A program made the translations under genes and the position numbers. Under the pieces are notes generated by a model, which worked only from the letters and a program-made list of their open reading frames with translations, was not told the origin of the DNA and did no database searches. From Gammaproteobacteria bacterium (GTDB taxonomy: Bacteria > Pseudomonadota > Gammaproteobacteria > Arenicellales > Spongiicolonaceae): 13,211 nt of DNA. How positions within the stretch are numbered: position 1 is the first letter of the stretch; every line of letters starts with the position of its first letter. Of the stretch, positions 1 through 6,441 are shown one piece after another. Location: assembly GCA_007570945.1 (NCBI GenBank), contig RKSH01000170.1:1-13211 (forward strand), read 5' to 3'.

Positions 1-191
1 GTGGGGCGGTTCAGGCGGCCTCTTTGAGGTGTTGCTGGGACGCCATGGGAGACAAAAAGCACCAAGGGTTGCGGCAGGCCAAAAAGTGATTTCACTGTTG
101 TGTAAGTTGGCCGCCGTCGGTGTGGAAACGGTGGGGATGACGGCGAAGAGGAAAGAACAGCCGCCGCCGCGTGCGTGCTATATTCGGCGCG
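1..191. other. 5' flank without a supported gene
   Basis: No convincing reading frame crosses this stretch. The possible frames are short, end in stops, and give peptides I do not recognise. A minus-strand frame stops at 11-13 after only about 26 codons and could be the tail of a broken gene, but nothing identifies it. Visible structure is a small inverted repeat AGTGA-TT-TCACT at 85-96 and a segment at 121-134 that resembles the 21-bp repeat described elsewhere in the window. The last part holds the putative msrA promoter. Confidence 0.4.
176..184 (+). promoter_or_regulatory. Putative extended -10 promoter of msrA
   Basis: TGC directly precedes TATATT (179-184), giving the TGn-extended -10 form. 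No good -35 hexamer lies 16-18 bp upstream. Only seven bases separate the hexamer from the ATG at 192, so a start at the usual distance would give a leaderless or nearly leaderless msrA mRNA. This fits the absence of a Shine-Dalgarno sequence before 192. The call rests on sequence pattern alone. Confidence 0.4.
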
Positions 192-833
192 ATGTTGTTT
201 GGCGGAAACACCGTGATGCCGGATGCAAAGCGCATGCCGCCCGGCCGGGATGCGCCGATGGCCGTTGCCCCGGCGCATTTTGTGAACGGCAACCCGCTGG
301 CGCCGCCGCATCCGCCGGGGATGCGGATGGCGATGTTCGGCATGGGCTGCTTCTGGGGCGCCGAGCGGATGTTTTGGGGGCGCGCCGGAGTGTTCGTCAC
401 CGCCGTCGGTTACGCCGGCGGCGGCACGAAAAACCCCACCTACCGCGAGGTATGCAGCGGCCGCACCGGCCACAACGAAGTGGTGCGCGTGGTGTTTGAC
501 CCGCGCGCCGTTCCATATGATGCGTTGCTGAAAATTTTCTGGGAATCCCACGACCCGACGCAGGGCATGCGGCAGGGCAATGATGTGGGAACACAGTACC
601 GTTCGGGAATTTATTTTTACGGCGGTGAACAGGAAGCCGCCGCGCGGCGCGGAAAAGAAACCTACCAGAAAAACTTGTCGGCGCGCGGCCACGGCGCCAT
701 CACCACCGAAATCACCGCCGCGCCGGAGTTTTATTTTGCCGAGGACCACCACCAGCAGTACCTGGCAAAAAATCCCGGCGGCTACTGCGGACTCGGCGGC
801 ACCGGGGTTCGCCTGCAACCGGACTCAGGGTGA
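192..833 (+). CDS. msrA: Peptide-methionine (S)-S-oxide reductase MsrA
   Basis: The enzyme reduces methionine-S-sulfoxide in proteins and free methionine, using thioredoxin, and so repairs oxidative damage in the cytoplasm. The protein of 213 residues matches E. coli MsrA in length and along its whole course. The GCFWG active site carries the nucleophile Cys53, followed by NPTYREVCSGRTGH, the HDPTQGMRQGNDVGTQYRS block and a C-terminal GYCG with Cys199. The ATG at 192 is chosen because the residues after it align with the E. coli amino terminus and place the catalytic Cys at the same number. The frame is open back to a GTG at 171, and an ATG at 216 would lose conserved residues. Oddity: the second C-terminal cysteine of E. 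coli MsrA (GVCLP) is Arg207 here (GVRLQ). The gene stands alone and its last 9 bases overlap the end of scpB. Confidence 0.95.
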   Translation: MLFGGNTVMPDAKRMPPGRDAPMAVAPAHFVNGNPLAPPHPPGMRMAMFGMGCFWGAERMFWGRAGVFVTAVGYAGGGTKNPTYREVCSGRTGHNEVVRVVFDPRAVPYDALLKIFWESHDPTQGMRQGNDVGTQYRSGIYFYGGEQEAAARRGKETYQKNLSARGHGAITTEITAAPEFYFAEDHHQQYLAKNPGGYCGLGGTGVRLQPDSG

Positions 834-1472
834 CGGCGGTTTCGGCGGCGGCGCCTCAAGGGTTTCGGCGTCCACGGCGCTTGCGATTTCATCGGCGGCC
901 GGCGCGCCGGCTTCGGGCAACTCCAGATTCAACTCCGATGCAATCTCGGCGATGTCGCGCATTTCTTTCAGCGGCGGCAAATCGCGCAGCGAGGCGAGGT
1001 TGAAGTAGGCGAGAAATTCGCGGGTGGTGCCGTAAAGCGCCGGGTGGCCGGGGACTTCTTTTTTGCCCACCACGCGCACCCAGCCACGGTCCTGCAGTAC
1101 GCGCATGATGTCGGTGCTGACATTGACGCCGCGAATTTCCTCAATGTCGCCGCGGGTGACCGGCTGGCGGTAGGCGATGATGGAAAGGGTTTCCAGCAGC
1201 GCGCGCGAGTAGCGCGGCGGCCGCGCCTCGTTAAGTTTGCGCAGCCATGGCGCGTATTTTTCGCGGGTCTGCAAACGGTAGCCGTCGCCGACGCGGCGCA
1301 ATTCCACGGCGCGGCCCTCGCATCCGCGCTGCAATTCCTCCACCGCCCCCAGCACCTGTTCGCGCGGCGGCCTGGCGTCGGCGGGGAACAGCGAGAGAAT
1401 TTTCTGCACGCTCACCGGCCGCTCGGACACCAGCAGCACCGACTCGATGATGTTTTTCAGTTCGCTGTCCAC
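825..1472 (-). CDS. scpB: Segregation and condensation protein B (ScpB)
   Basis: ScpB is the winged-helix (kite) subunit that dimerises and binds ScpA within the SMC or MukB-like condensin, which compacts and segregates the chromosome. The 215-residue product shows the family hallmarks: an amino-terminal winged helix beginning DSELKNIIESVLLVSERPV, then LETLSIIAYRQPVTRGDIEE at about 93-112, and PGHPALYGTTREFLAYF at about 141-157 in the second winged helix. The tail after about residue 180 is acidic, then proline-rich and variable. The start is GTG, 15 bases after the scpA stop, with only a weak purine-rich GGGGCGG as ribosome site. It is the last gene of the pcnB-folK-trpS-scpA-scpB cluster. 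Its stop lies inside the end of convergent msrA, so there is no room for a terminator. In many gammaproteobacteria rluB follows here; it is absent. Confidence 0.95.
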   Translation of the reverse strand: MDSELKNIIESVLLVSERPVSVQKILSLFPADARPPREQVLGAVEELQRGCEGRAVELRRVGDGYRLQTREKYAPWLRKLNEARPPRYSRALLETLSIIAYRQPVTRGDIEEIRGVNVSTDIMRVLQDRGWVRVVGKKEVPGHPALYGTTREFLAYFNLASLRDLPPLKEMRDIAEIASELNLELPEAGAPAADEIASAVDAETLEAPPPKPPSP

Positions 1473-1487
1473 GGTCCGCCCCGGCGT

Positions 1488-2306
1488 TCACACCGCGCGC
1501 AGGTGAATGGGCGAGAACGGCTCGTTCTGCACCACGGTTATCATGTTCTCGCGCAGCAACTCCAGCAGCGCGGACAAACTCACCACCAAACCCATGCGCC
1601 CCTCGGCGGCGGTGAACACTTGTTCAAAACGCAGAAACTTCGCCTCGCTGAGCTGGGCCAGAATTAAAGTCATGCGCTCGCGCACCGACAGCGCCTCGCG
1701 CCCCAGCACCAGGTCGCGGTTGCGCCGCGCCTGCTCCATGGCGTTGTGGTACGCATCCACCAGCGAGTCCAGATACACCCGCGGCGGCGGTGGCGCGGCG
1801 GCGGCGGCGGCGCCGGCCGCATATGCGATAAAAATGTCGCGCTCAAGGCGCGGCTTCTCGTTCAGTTTGCCGGCGGCGTCGCGGAAACGTTCATACTGCT
1901 GCAGCCGCCGCACCAGCGCCGCGCGCGGGTCCTCCTCTTCCTCCTCCCCGGTTTCCGGCTTGGGCAGCAGCATGCGCGATTTAATTTCGGTCAACATCGC
2001 CGCCATCACCAGGTATTCCGCCGCCAGGTCAAGGCGCAACGTGCGCATCAACTCCACATACTGCATGTACTGGCGCGTTATCTCGGCCACCGGAATGTCC
2101 AGAATGTCCAGGTTTTGCCTGCGAATCAGGTACAGCAGCAAATCCAGCGGCCCCTCGAAAGACTCCAGAAACACCTCCAGCGCCTCCGGCGGAATGTACA
2201 AATCCGGCGGCCACTCGGTCAGCACCTCGCCCCGCACCCGCGCACTGTCCGGCGGTGGCGGTGATTGCGGCGGCGGGACGATGCGCAGTTTCGGGCGCGG
2301 ACTCAT
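1488..2306 (-). CDS. scpA: Segregation and condensation protein A (ScpA)
   Basis: ScpA is the kleisin that bridges the SMC heads and binds ScpB in bacterial condensin. The 272-residue product contains FEGPLDLLLYLIRRQNLDIL at about 50-69, continuing into DIPVAEITRQY, and DLAAEYLVMAAMLTEIKSRM at about 93-112; both are diagnostic of the N-terminal ScpA helical domain that contacts the SMC neck. The C-terminal winged helix (about 215-272) ends in a conserved-looking LLELLRENMITVVQNEPFSPI. The linker carries an acidic E5 run (121-125) and, at about 165-175, an A7P4 tract encoded by a GC trinucleotide-rich segment. The frame is open 26 codons upstream to 2384, but that would overlap trpS; the ATG at 2306 lies 2 bases after the trpS TGA, with GAAG just before it, and suits coupled translation. 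Confidence 0.95.
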   Translation of the reverse strand: MSPRPKLRIVPPPQSPPPPDSARVRGEVLTEWPPDLYIPPEALEVFLESFEGPLDLLLYLIRRQNLDILDIPVAEITRQYMQYVELMRTLRLDLAAEYLVMAAMLTEIKSRMLLPKPETGEEEEEDPRAALVRRLQQYERFRDAAGKLNEKPRLERDIFIAYAAGAAAAAAPPPPRVYLDSLVDAYHNAMEQARRNRDLVLGREALSVRERMTLILAQLSEAKFLRFEQVFTAAEGRMGLVVSLSALLELLRENMITVVQNEPFSPIHLRAV

Positions 2307-2308
2307 CT

Positions 2309-3523
2309 TCAGTGGTAATCGGTGCCGACGCTGTGGCGCACCTCTTCCATGGTCGCCTGGGCCACGGCGCGCGCGCGGTCGCAACCGTCGGCGATGATGC
2401 CGCGCAGGGCGGTGGGGTCTTCGGTGTACGGCTGGGCGCGGCGGTGAAACTCTTTCTGCTCGCGCAACACCTCGTCAATCAGCGGCTTCTTGCACTCCAC
2501 GCAGCCGATGCCCGCGCTGCGGCAGCCTTCACCGGCCCAGGCCCTCACCTCGTCCGGTGAATACACCTTGTGCAACTCCCACACCGGGCACTTGTCCGGG
2601 TCGCCGGGGTCCTGGCGCCGCTTGCGCGCCGGGTCGGTGGGCATGGCTTTAATCCGGCCGGCCACGCTGTCGGCGTCGTCGCGCATGGCGATGGTGTTCT
2701 GGTAGGACTTGGACATCTTGCGCCCGTCCACGCCCGGCAGGCGCGGCGCCTGGGTCAGCAGGTGGCGCGGCTCCGGCAGAATCATCCGCCCGCCGCCCTC
2801 CGCATAACCGAACAGGCTCTCGCGGTCGCCGACGCTGATGTTCTGTTGCGCCTCCAGCAGCGCGCGCGCCTTGGCCAGCGCTTCGTGGTCGCCGCGCTCG
2901 GTGTAGGCGCGGCGCAACTCGGTGAACAAGCGCGCGCTCTTGCGGCCCATCTTGCGCACCGCGGCCTCGGCCTTGTTCTCAAAGTTGTCGCCGCGCCCGA
3001 AGATGTGGTTAAAGCGGCGCGCGATTTCCCGCGTCAACTCCACATGCGGCACCTGGTCCTCGCCCACCGGCACCGCGGTGGCGCGGTAAATGAGAATGTC
3101 GGCGCTTTGCAAAACCGGATAGCCGAGAAAACCGTGGGTGTCCAAATCGCGCTCGCGCAGCATCGTCTGCTGCTCCTTGAACGACGGCACCCGCTCAAGC
3201 CAGCCCAGCGGCGTCACCATGGACAGCAGCAACTGCAACTCGGCGTGCTCCAGAATCGCCGACTGAATAAACAACGTGGCCCGCGCCGGGTCAATGCCGG
3301 CGGCCAGCCAGTCGATGACCATCTGCCACACGTTTTCCGGCATGTCGCCGGCGTCTTCGTAATGGGTGGTGAGGGCGTGCCAGTCGGCGACAAAAAAGAA
3401 ACTTTCGTATTGGTGCTGGAGTTCGGCCCAGTTTTTTAATACCCCGTGGTAATGGCCGAGGTGCAACCGTCCGGTGGGCCGCATTCCCGACAAAACCCGC
3501 TTAGGGTGTCCCGCTGCTGACAT
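2309..3523 (-). CDS. trpS: Tryptophanyl-tRNA synthetase
   Basis: This class I aminoacyl-tRNA synthetase charges tRNA-Trp with tryptophan at the cost of ATP. The Rossmann fold carries the HIGH-type signature PTGRLHLGH (residues 16-24) and the KMSKS loop at 269-273. DWHALTTHY (48-55), QSADILIY (139-146) and GEDQVPHVELTREIARRFN (154-172) are typical of the family. At 404 residues it is the long form: about 60-70 extra residues sit between GEDQ and KMSKS (roughly 176-250). After KMSKS are four cysteines, C312, C334, C341 and C344, spaced C-x21-C-x6-C-x2-C, close to the iron-sulfur motif known from Thermotoga TrpRS. The ATG start lies 9 bases after the folK stop, with a purine-rich GAAGCGAAGAA before it. 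The stop is followed after 2 bases by scpA. Confidence 0.97.
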   Translation of the reverse strand: MSAAGHPKRVLSGMRPTGRLHLGHYHGVLKNWAELQHQYESFFFVADWHALTTHYEDAGDMPENVWQMVIDWLAAGIDPARATLFIQSAILEHAELQLLLSMVTPLGWLERVPSFKEQQTMLRERDLDTHGFLGYPVLQSADILIYRATAVPVGEDQVPHVELTREIARRFNHIFGRGDNFENKAEAAVRKMGRKSARLFTELRRAYTERGDHEALAKARALLEAQQNISVGDRESLFGYAEGGGRMILPEPRHLLTQAPRLPGVDGRKMSKSYQNTIAMRDDADSVAGRIKAMPTDPARKRRQDPGDPDKCPVWELHKVYSPDEVRAWAGEGCRSAGIGCVECKKPLIDEVLREQKEFHRRAQPYTEDPTALRGIIADGCDRARAVAQATMEEVRHSVGTDYH

Positions 3524-3532
3524 TTCTTCGCT

Positions 3533-4060
3533 TCAGTTTTTTTTCGCCGCCGCGGCCGAGTATAACACCCCGCCCAGCGGCCGGCATTTCTGCCCGGCCA
3601 CCGCCGCCAGCAAATCCACGGCGCGGCCCTGGCCGGGAATGTGAATCTCCGGCGCAATCTCCACCAGCGGCGCCAGCACAAACCGCCGCCCGGCCATGCG
3701 CGGGTGCGGCAGGGTGAGGGTTGCGCCGGCGCACTGCACGCGGTCGTATAAAAGCAAATCCAAATCCAGCGCCCGCGGCCCGAAACGCGCGCCGCCGCGC
3801 ACCCGCCCGGCCGCGGTTTCCATGCGCTGCAACTCGGCCAGCAATTGCGCCGGCGACAGCGTCGTCCGCACCCGGCACACCGCGTTCACGAAATCCGCCT
3901 GCCGCTCCATGCCAAGCGGCGCGCTCTCAAACAGTCTTGAGCATGCGTCCACCGTAATCCCATCCGCATCGGCGAGGACGGCAAGCGCATTCTCCAGCGC
4001 CGCGCGGCGGTCGCCGATATTGCCGCCCAAACCGACAAAAGCGGTGTGCGCTTTTTTCAC
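3533..4060 (-). CDS. folK: 2-amino-4-hydroxy-6-hydroxymethyldihydropteridine pyrophosphokinase (HPPK)
   Basis: FolK transfers pyrophosphate from ATP to 6-hydroxymethyl-7,8-dihydropterin, the step before dihydropteroate synthase in folate synthesis. The 175-residue product starts with the glycine-rich FVGLGGNIGDR (8-18), has FGPRALDLDLLLYD (93-106) with Asp99 and Asp101 as the expected magnesium ligands, and LPHPRM (117-122). These three blocks define HPPK. The GTG at 4060 is chosen because it lies just before the first conserved strand and has GGGGA nine bases upstream. The open frame continues upstream to 4258, but that part is an arginine-rich shadow of the pcnB end. A 7-codon frame (4080-4057) sits between pcnB and folK and its TGA overlaps the folK GTG. 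The gene ends with eight A's before AAC TGA. Confidence 0.95.
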   Translation of the reverse strand: MKKAHTAFVGLGGNIGDRRAALENALAVLADADGITVDACSRLFESAPLGMERQADFVNAVCRVRTTLSPAQLLAELQRMETAAGRVRGGARFGPRALDLDLLLYDRVQCAGATLTLPHPRMAGRRFVLAPLVEIAPEIHIPGQGRAVDLLAAVAGQKCRPLGGVLYSAAAAKKN

Positions 4061-4082
4061 TGGGGACTTTCCCCGCCCATGT

Positions 4083-5369
4083 TCACCCCCGCCGGCGCCG
4101 CCTGCGGCCGCGGAACTTGCGCTCCGGCGATGCAACCACCGCCGGCGGCGCCGCCTCCTGCGCCTCGGTCCAGAAACTTGCCGCCGCGCGAAGTTCACGT
4201 TCCGCCTCGGCGCGCAACAGCAGAAAATCGTAGGCCGCGCGAAAATACGGCTGCGCAATCACCGTCGCGGCGGCGGCGGCGGCCGGCGGATGTTCCAGCG
4301 TCTTCTGCAGAGCCCAAATGTCCTTCACCCGCCTGCACACATGGCGCGAGAGCGCGGTGAAACCGGCCTGCTCGGCCAGAACCCTGTCGGCGGCATGTTC
4401 AAAACGCGAGTCGCCGCCGCGGCCGCGCGATTTGCCCAGCGCAAGTTGCAGCGGCTCCCACAGCAGCACCACAAAAAGAAACGCCGCAATCACCGGCTTG
4501 CCCTGGCGAATGCGCAGGTCGGTGTTCTGCATCGCCGCCGGCACCACGCGCGCGGCAAAACCGCCGGGGCGGTTGCGCATGCAGCGCGAGGTCAGCGGCA
4601 GCAGTGAATCAAACAGCGGATACTCGCGCAGTCTTGCCATGATGCGCGCGGCGCCGCCGCTGTGCATCATTTTCACCATCTCGTCAAAGCGCCGCGGCGG
4701 CGGAATGGAATCCAGCAGGCCGCCCAGCGCATGAATCGGCCGCGCCGTTTCCGCCTCCATTTTCAAATCCAGCAGCGCCGCAAAGCGAATCGCCCGCAGC
4801 ATCCGCACCGGGTCCTCCCGGTAGCGCACCGCCGGCTCGCCGATGCATCTCAGCACCCGCCGCTCCACGTCCTCCACCCCGTTCACATCGTCAATCACCT
4901 CGCCCGCCGCCGGGTCGAAGTACAGCGCGTTCACGGTGAAGTCGCGGCGCAGCGCGTCCTGTTCGCGGCTGCCGTAAACATTGTCCTCCAGAATCCGCCC
5001 GCTGCCGTCCGCCGCCAGCCGCCGCTCGGCGCCGCCCTTGCGGTAGGTGGACACCTCCACCGTGCCGCCTTTGGCGCGCACCATCACCAGCCGGAACCGC
5101 CGGCCGATTTTGCGCGCATGAAATTTCGGCGCGCGGCGGAACATGCGCACCGCCTCCTCCGGCGTGGCGTTGGTCACCACATCAAAATCCTTAGGCGCCC
5201 GGCCCAGCAGCAAATCGCGCACACAACCGCCCACCAGCAGGCCGTCGCAGCCCTCCTCGCGCAACCGCGCCGCCACCGCCAGGGCGGCGCGGCTGATTTT
5301 TTTTCGTCCGAGCAGGTGTTTGTGGCGGGCCGTGCGGCGGCGGGATTGGGCGCGTTTTGCGGACGGCAT
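4083..5369 (-). CDS. pcnB: Poly(A) polymerase I
   Basis: PcnB adds 3' poly(A) tails to RNA, which in bacteria mark it for decay by exonucleases. The 428-residue protein opens with a basic segment, then HLLGRKKISRAAL and the nucleotidyltransferase core LLVGGCVRDLLLG (44-56) followed by PKDFDVVTNATPEE, with Asp61 and Asp63 as metal-binding acids. KIGRRFRLVMV (87-97) is the feature that separates true poly(A) polymerases from CCA-adding enzymes. LRRDFTVNALYFDP (140-153) and YREDPVRMLRAIRFAA (183-198) follow. The C-terminus ends in an arginine run, as in E. coli PAP I, where it binds RNA. The ATG at 5369 is the only start that keeps the usual basic N-terminus. A run of eight A's lies near codons 22-24. 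It is the first gene of cluster A, with a putative promoter in the divergent gap. Confidence 0.95.
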   Translation of the reverse strand: MPSAKRAQSRRRTARHKHLLGRKKISRAALAVAARLREEGCDGLLVGGCVRDLLLGRAPKDFDVVTNATPEEAVRMFRRAPKFHARKIGRRFRLVMVRAKGGTVEVSTYRKGGAERRLAADGSGRILEDNVYGSREQDALRRDFTVNALYFDPAAGEVIDDVNGVEDVERRVLRCIGEPAVRYREDPVRMLRAIRFAALLDLKMEAETARPIHALGGLLDSIPPPRRFDEMVKMMHSGGAARIMARLREYPLFDSLLPLTSRCMRNRPGGFAARVVPAAMQNTDLRIRQGKPVIAAFLFVVLLWEPLQLALGKSRGRGGDSRFEHAADRVLAEQAGFTALSRHVCRRVKDIWALQKTLEHPPAAAAAATVIAQPYFRAAYDFLLLRAEAERELRAAASFWTEAQEAAPPAVVASPERKFRGRRRRRRG

Positions 5370-5398
5370 TGAATCTCATCAGGCAACTGAGCCCGCCG

Positions 5399-5407
5399 AT
5401 GGTAGCA
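5399..5407 (-). promoter_or_regulatory. Putative extended -10 promoter of the pcnB cluster
   Basis: Read on the minus strand, TGC is followed by TACCAT, a TGn-extended -10 element. Transcription would begin near 5392 and give a leader of about 23 bases before the pcnB ATG at 5369, containing a weak GATGAG ribosome site. No good -35 element is seen. A second TACCAT without the TG lies 22 bp upstream (5426-5421). It would drive pcnB-folK-trpS-scpA-scpB. Confidence 0.35.
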
Positions 5408-5421
5408 TTTTCCCGGCGGCA

Positions 5422-5430
5422 TGGTATTCT
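5422..5430 (+). promoter_or_regulatory. Putative extended -10 promoter of tRNA-Glu
   Basis: TGG immediately precedes TATTCT (5425-5430), the TGn-extended form of a -10 element. Initiation about seven bases downstream, near 5437, would leave a short 5' leader of roughly 8 bases before the mature tRNA at 5445, suitable for RNase P processing. No recognisable -35 lies at 17 bp. It shares the 75-bp gap with the divergent pcnB promoter. Confidence 0.4.
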
Positions 5431-5444
5431 CCACCCGCCGCCGC

Positions 5445-5519
5445 GCTCCCTTCGTCTAGCGGTCAGGACGCCGGCCTCTCACGCCGGTAACGGGGGTTCG
5501 ATTCCCCCAGGGAGCGCCA
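5445..5519 (+). tRNA. tRNA-Glu (anticodon CUC), CCA encoded
   Basis: The 75-base sequence folds as a full cloverleaf. The acceptor stem pairs GCTCCCT (5445-5451) with AGGGAGC (5509-5515), followed by the discriminator G and an encoded CCA (5517-5519). The anticodon stem CCGGC/GCCGG (5471-5475/5483-5487) closes the loop CTCTCAC, with anticodon CTC at 5478-5480, which reads GAG. The T arm is GGGGG-TTCGATT-CCCCC (5492-5508). The 5' half CTTCGTCTAG is typical of bacterial tRNA-Glu. It is transcribed away from pcnB and faces the end of xerD 16 bases downstream. No T-rich terminator follows. Confidence 0.97.
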
Positions 5520-5535
5520 TTCCTGCACCGTTTAG

Positions 5536-6438
5536 TCAGCCCCGGGGGTGATGTTTGCGGTGCAACTCCCGCAGCCGCAGCCGCGCCACATGAGTGTAGA
5601 TTTGCGTGGTGGACAAATCGCGGTGGCCCAGAAGCGCCTGCACCGTTCGCAGGTCGGCGCCGTGGTTCAGCAGGTGGGTGGCAAAGGCGTGGCGCAGGGT
5701 GTGCGGCGACAGCGGTTTGGCAATGGCGGCGCGGCGGCCGTGGCGTTTAATCAGTTGCCAAAAGCCCTGCCGGCTTAGCGGCTTGGCGCGCGCGCTGAGA
5801 AACAAAAAATCACTCGCGCCGCCGCCCGCAAGTTGCGGACGGGCGTCGGCAAGATAGCGCCCAAGCCACTCCACCGCCTCCTCGCCCAAGGGCACCAACC
5901 GCTCGCGCCCGCCCTTGCCCGCCACCCGCACCACGCCGTCGCCGAGTTTCACCTCGCCGAAGCGCAGCCGCACCAACTCCGACACCCGCAGGCCGGTGGC
6001 GTACAGCGCCTCAAGCATGGCGCGGTCGCGCAGGCCCAGCCGGGTGCGGACATCGGGCGCGGCGAGGAGTTGCCCCACCTCGCCTTCTGACAAACTGTGC
6101 GGCAGGCCGCGGCCGGTTTTGGGCGCCTCCACATCCAGCGTCGGGTCGGCGCCGATTAAATTCTCGCGCAACGCCCAGCGGTAAAAACGTTTCAACGCCG
6201 ACAACAGCCGCGCGCTGCTGCGCGGCCCGGCGTTGGCCCGGGCGCGCTCGGCAAGGTAGCGCATCACCTCGGCGCGCCCGGCGCCGAGCAACTGCAGCCG
6301 GCGGCGCGCCAGGTGGCGGGAAAAACCGCGCAAGTCGCCACGGTAGGCGTCCAGCGTGTTTTGGCTCAGGCCCGACTCAAGCCACAGCGCATCCAAAAAT
6401 TGGTCCACGCACGCGCCGTCGCGCTCAGCCGCGGCCAT
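5536..6438 (-). CDS. xerD: Site-specific tyrosine recombinase XerD
   Basis: XerD acts with XerC and FtsK at the dif site to resolve chromosome dimers before division. The 300-residue protein has an N-terminal SAM-like core-binding domain (about 10-95) and a C-terminal catalytic domain. The catalytic residues are visible: Arg151 in ATGLRVSEL, Lys175 in AGKGGRER, His246 and Arg249 in SPHTLRHAFATHLLNHGADL, His272 in GHRDLSTTQ, and the nucleophile Tyr281 in QIYTHVA. The end LRELHRKHHPRG and NHGADLRTVQALLGHRDLST match XerD rather than XerC or phage integrases. The ATG is 3 bases after the stop of the exported-protein gene, so the two are probably co-expressed. Its closeness to a tRNA recalls integrative elements, but the full XerD resemblance and lack of other element genes argue for the housekeeping enzyme. 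Confidence 0.95.
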   Translation of the reverse strand: MAAAERDGACVDQFLDALWLESGLSQNTLDAYRGDLRGFSRHLARRRLQLLGAGRAEVMRYLAERARANAGPRSSARLLSALKRFYRWALRENLIGADPTLDVEAPKTGRGLPHSLSEGEVGQLLAAPDVRTRLGLRDRAMLEALYATGLRVSELVRLRFGEVKLGDGVVRVAGKGGRERLVPLGEEAVEWLGRYLADARPQLAGGGASDFLFLSARAKPLSRQGFWQLIKRHGRRAAIAKPLSPHTLRHAFATHLLNHGADLRTVQALLGHRDLSTTQIYTHVARLRLRELHRKHHPRG

Positions 6439-6441
6439 GGT

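Noticed and set aside
85..96. AGTGA-TT-TCACT as an operator or transposon end
   Set aside because: The arms are only 5 bp, no partner copy is seen, and it lies about 95 bases upstream of msrA with no linked gene.
2307..2384. Longer scpA starting at 2384
   Set aside because: The extra 26 residues lie inside trpS and are arginine-rich shadow sequence; the ATG at 2306 is placed 2 bases after the trpS stop.
2570..3439. Long plus-strand frames opposite trpS, scpA, pcnB, lnt and the exported-protein gene
   Set aside because: They mirror well-identified genes, are rich in Arg, Ala, His and Pro, and arise from high third-position GC; none shows a domain or start signal.
3533..3545. Programmed -1 frameshift at the A-AAA-AAC heptamer ending folK
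   Set aside because: It lies at the last sense codons directly before TGA; a shift would only add about 11 residues, and nothing suggests a longer functional product.
4061..4258. Longer folK starting at 4258
   Set aside because: The added segment is an R-rich frame opposite in phase to the pcnB C-terminus and has no likeness to HPPK.
5520..5535. Terminator between tRNA-Glu and xerD
   Set aside because: The 16-base gap contains no stem followed by a T run; nearby GCCCCGGGGGT lies within xerD and has no T tract.
5445..6438. tRNA-Glu next to a tyrosine recombinase, the layout of an integrated element
   Set aside because: The recombinase matches XerD along its full length, including its C-terminal end, is co-directional with a chromosomal cluster, and no duplicated tRNA 3' end, excisionase or cargo genes are present.
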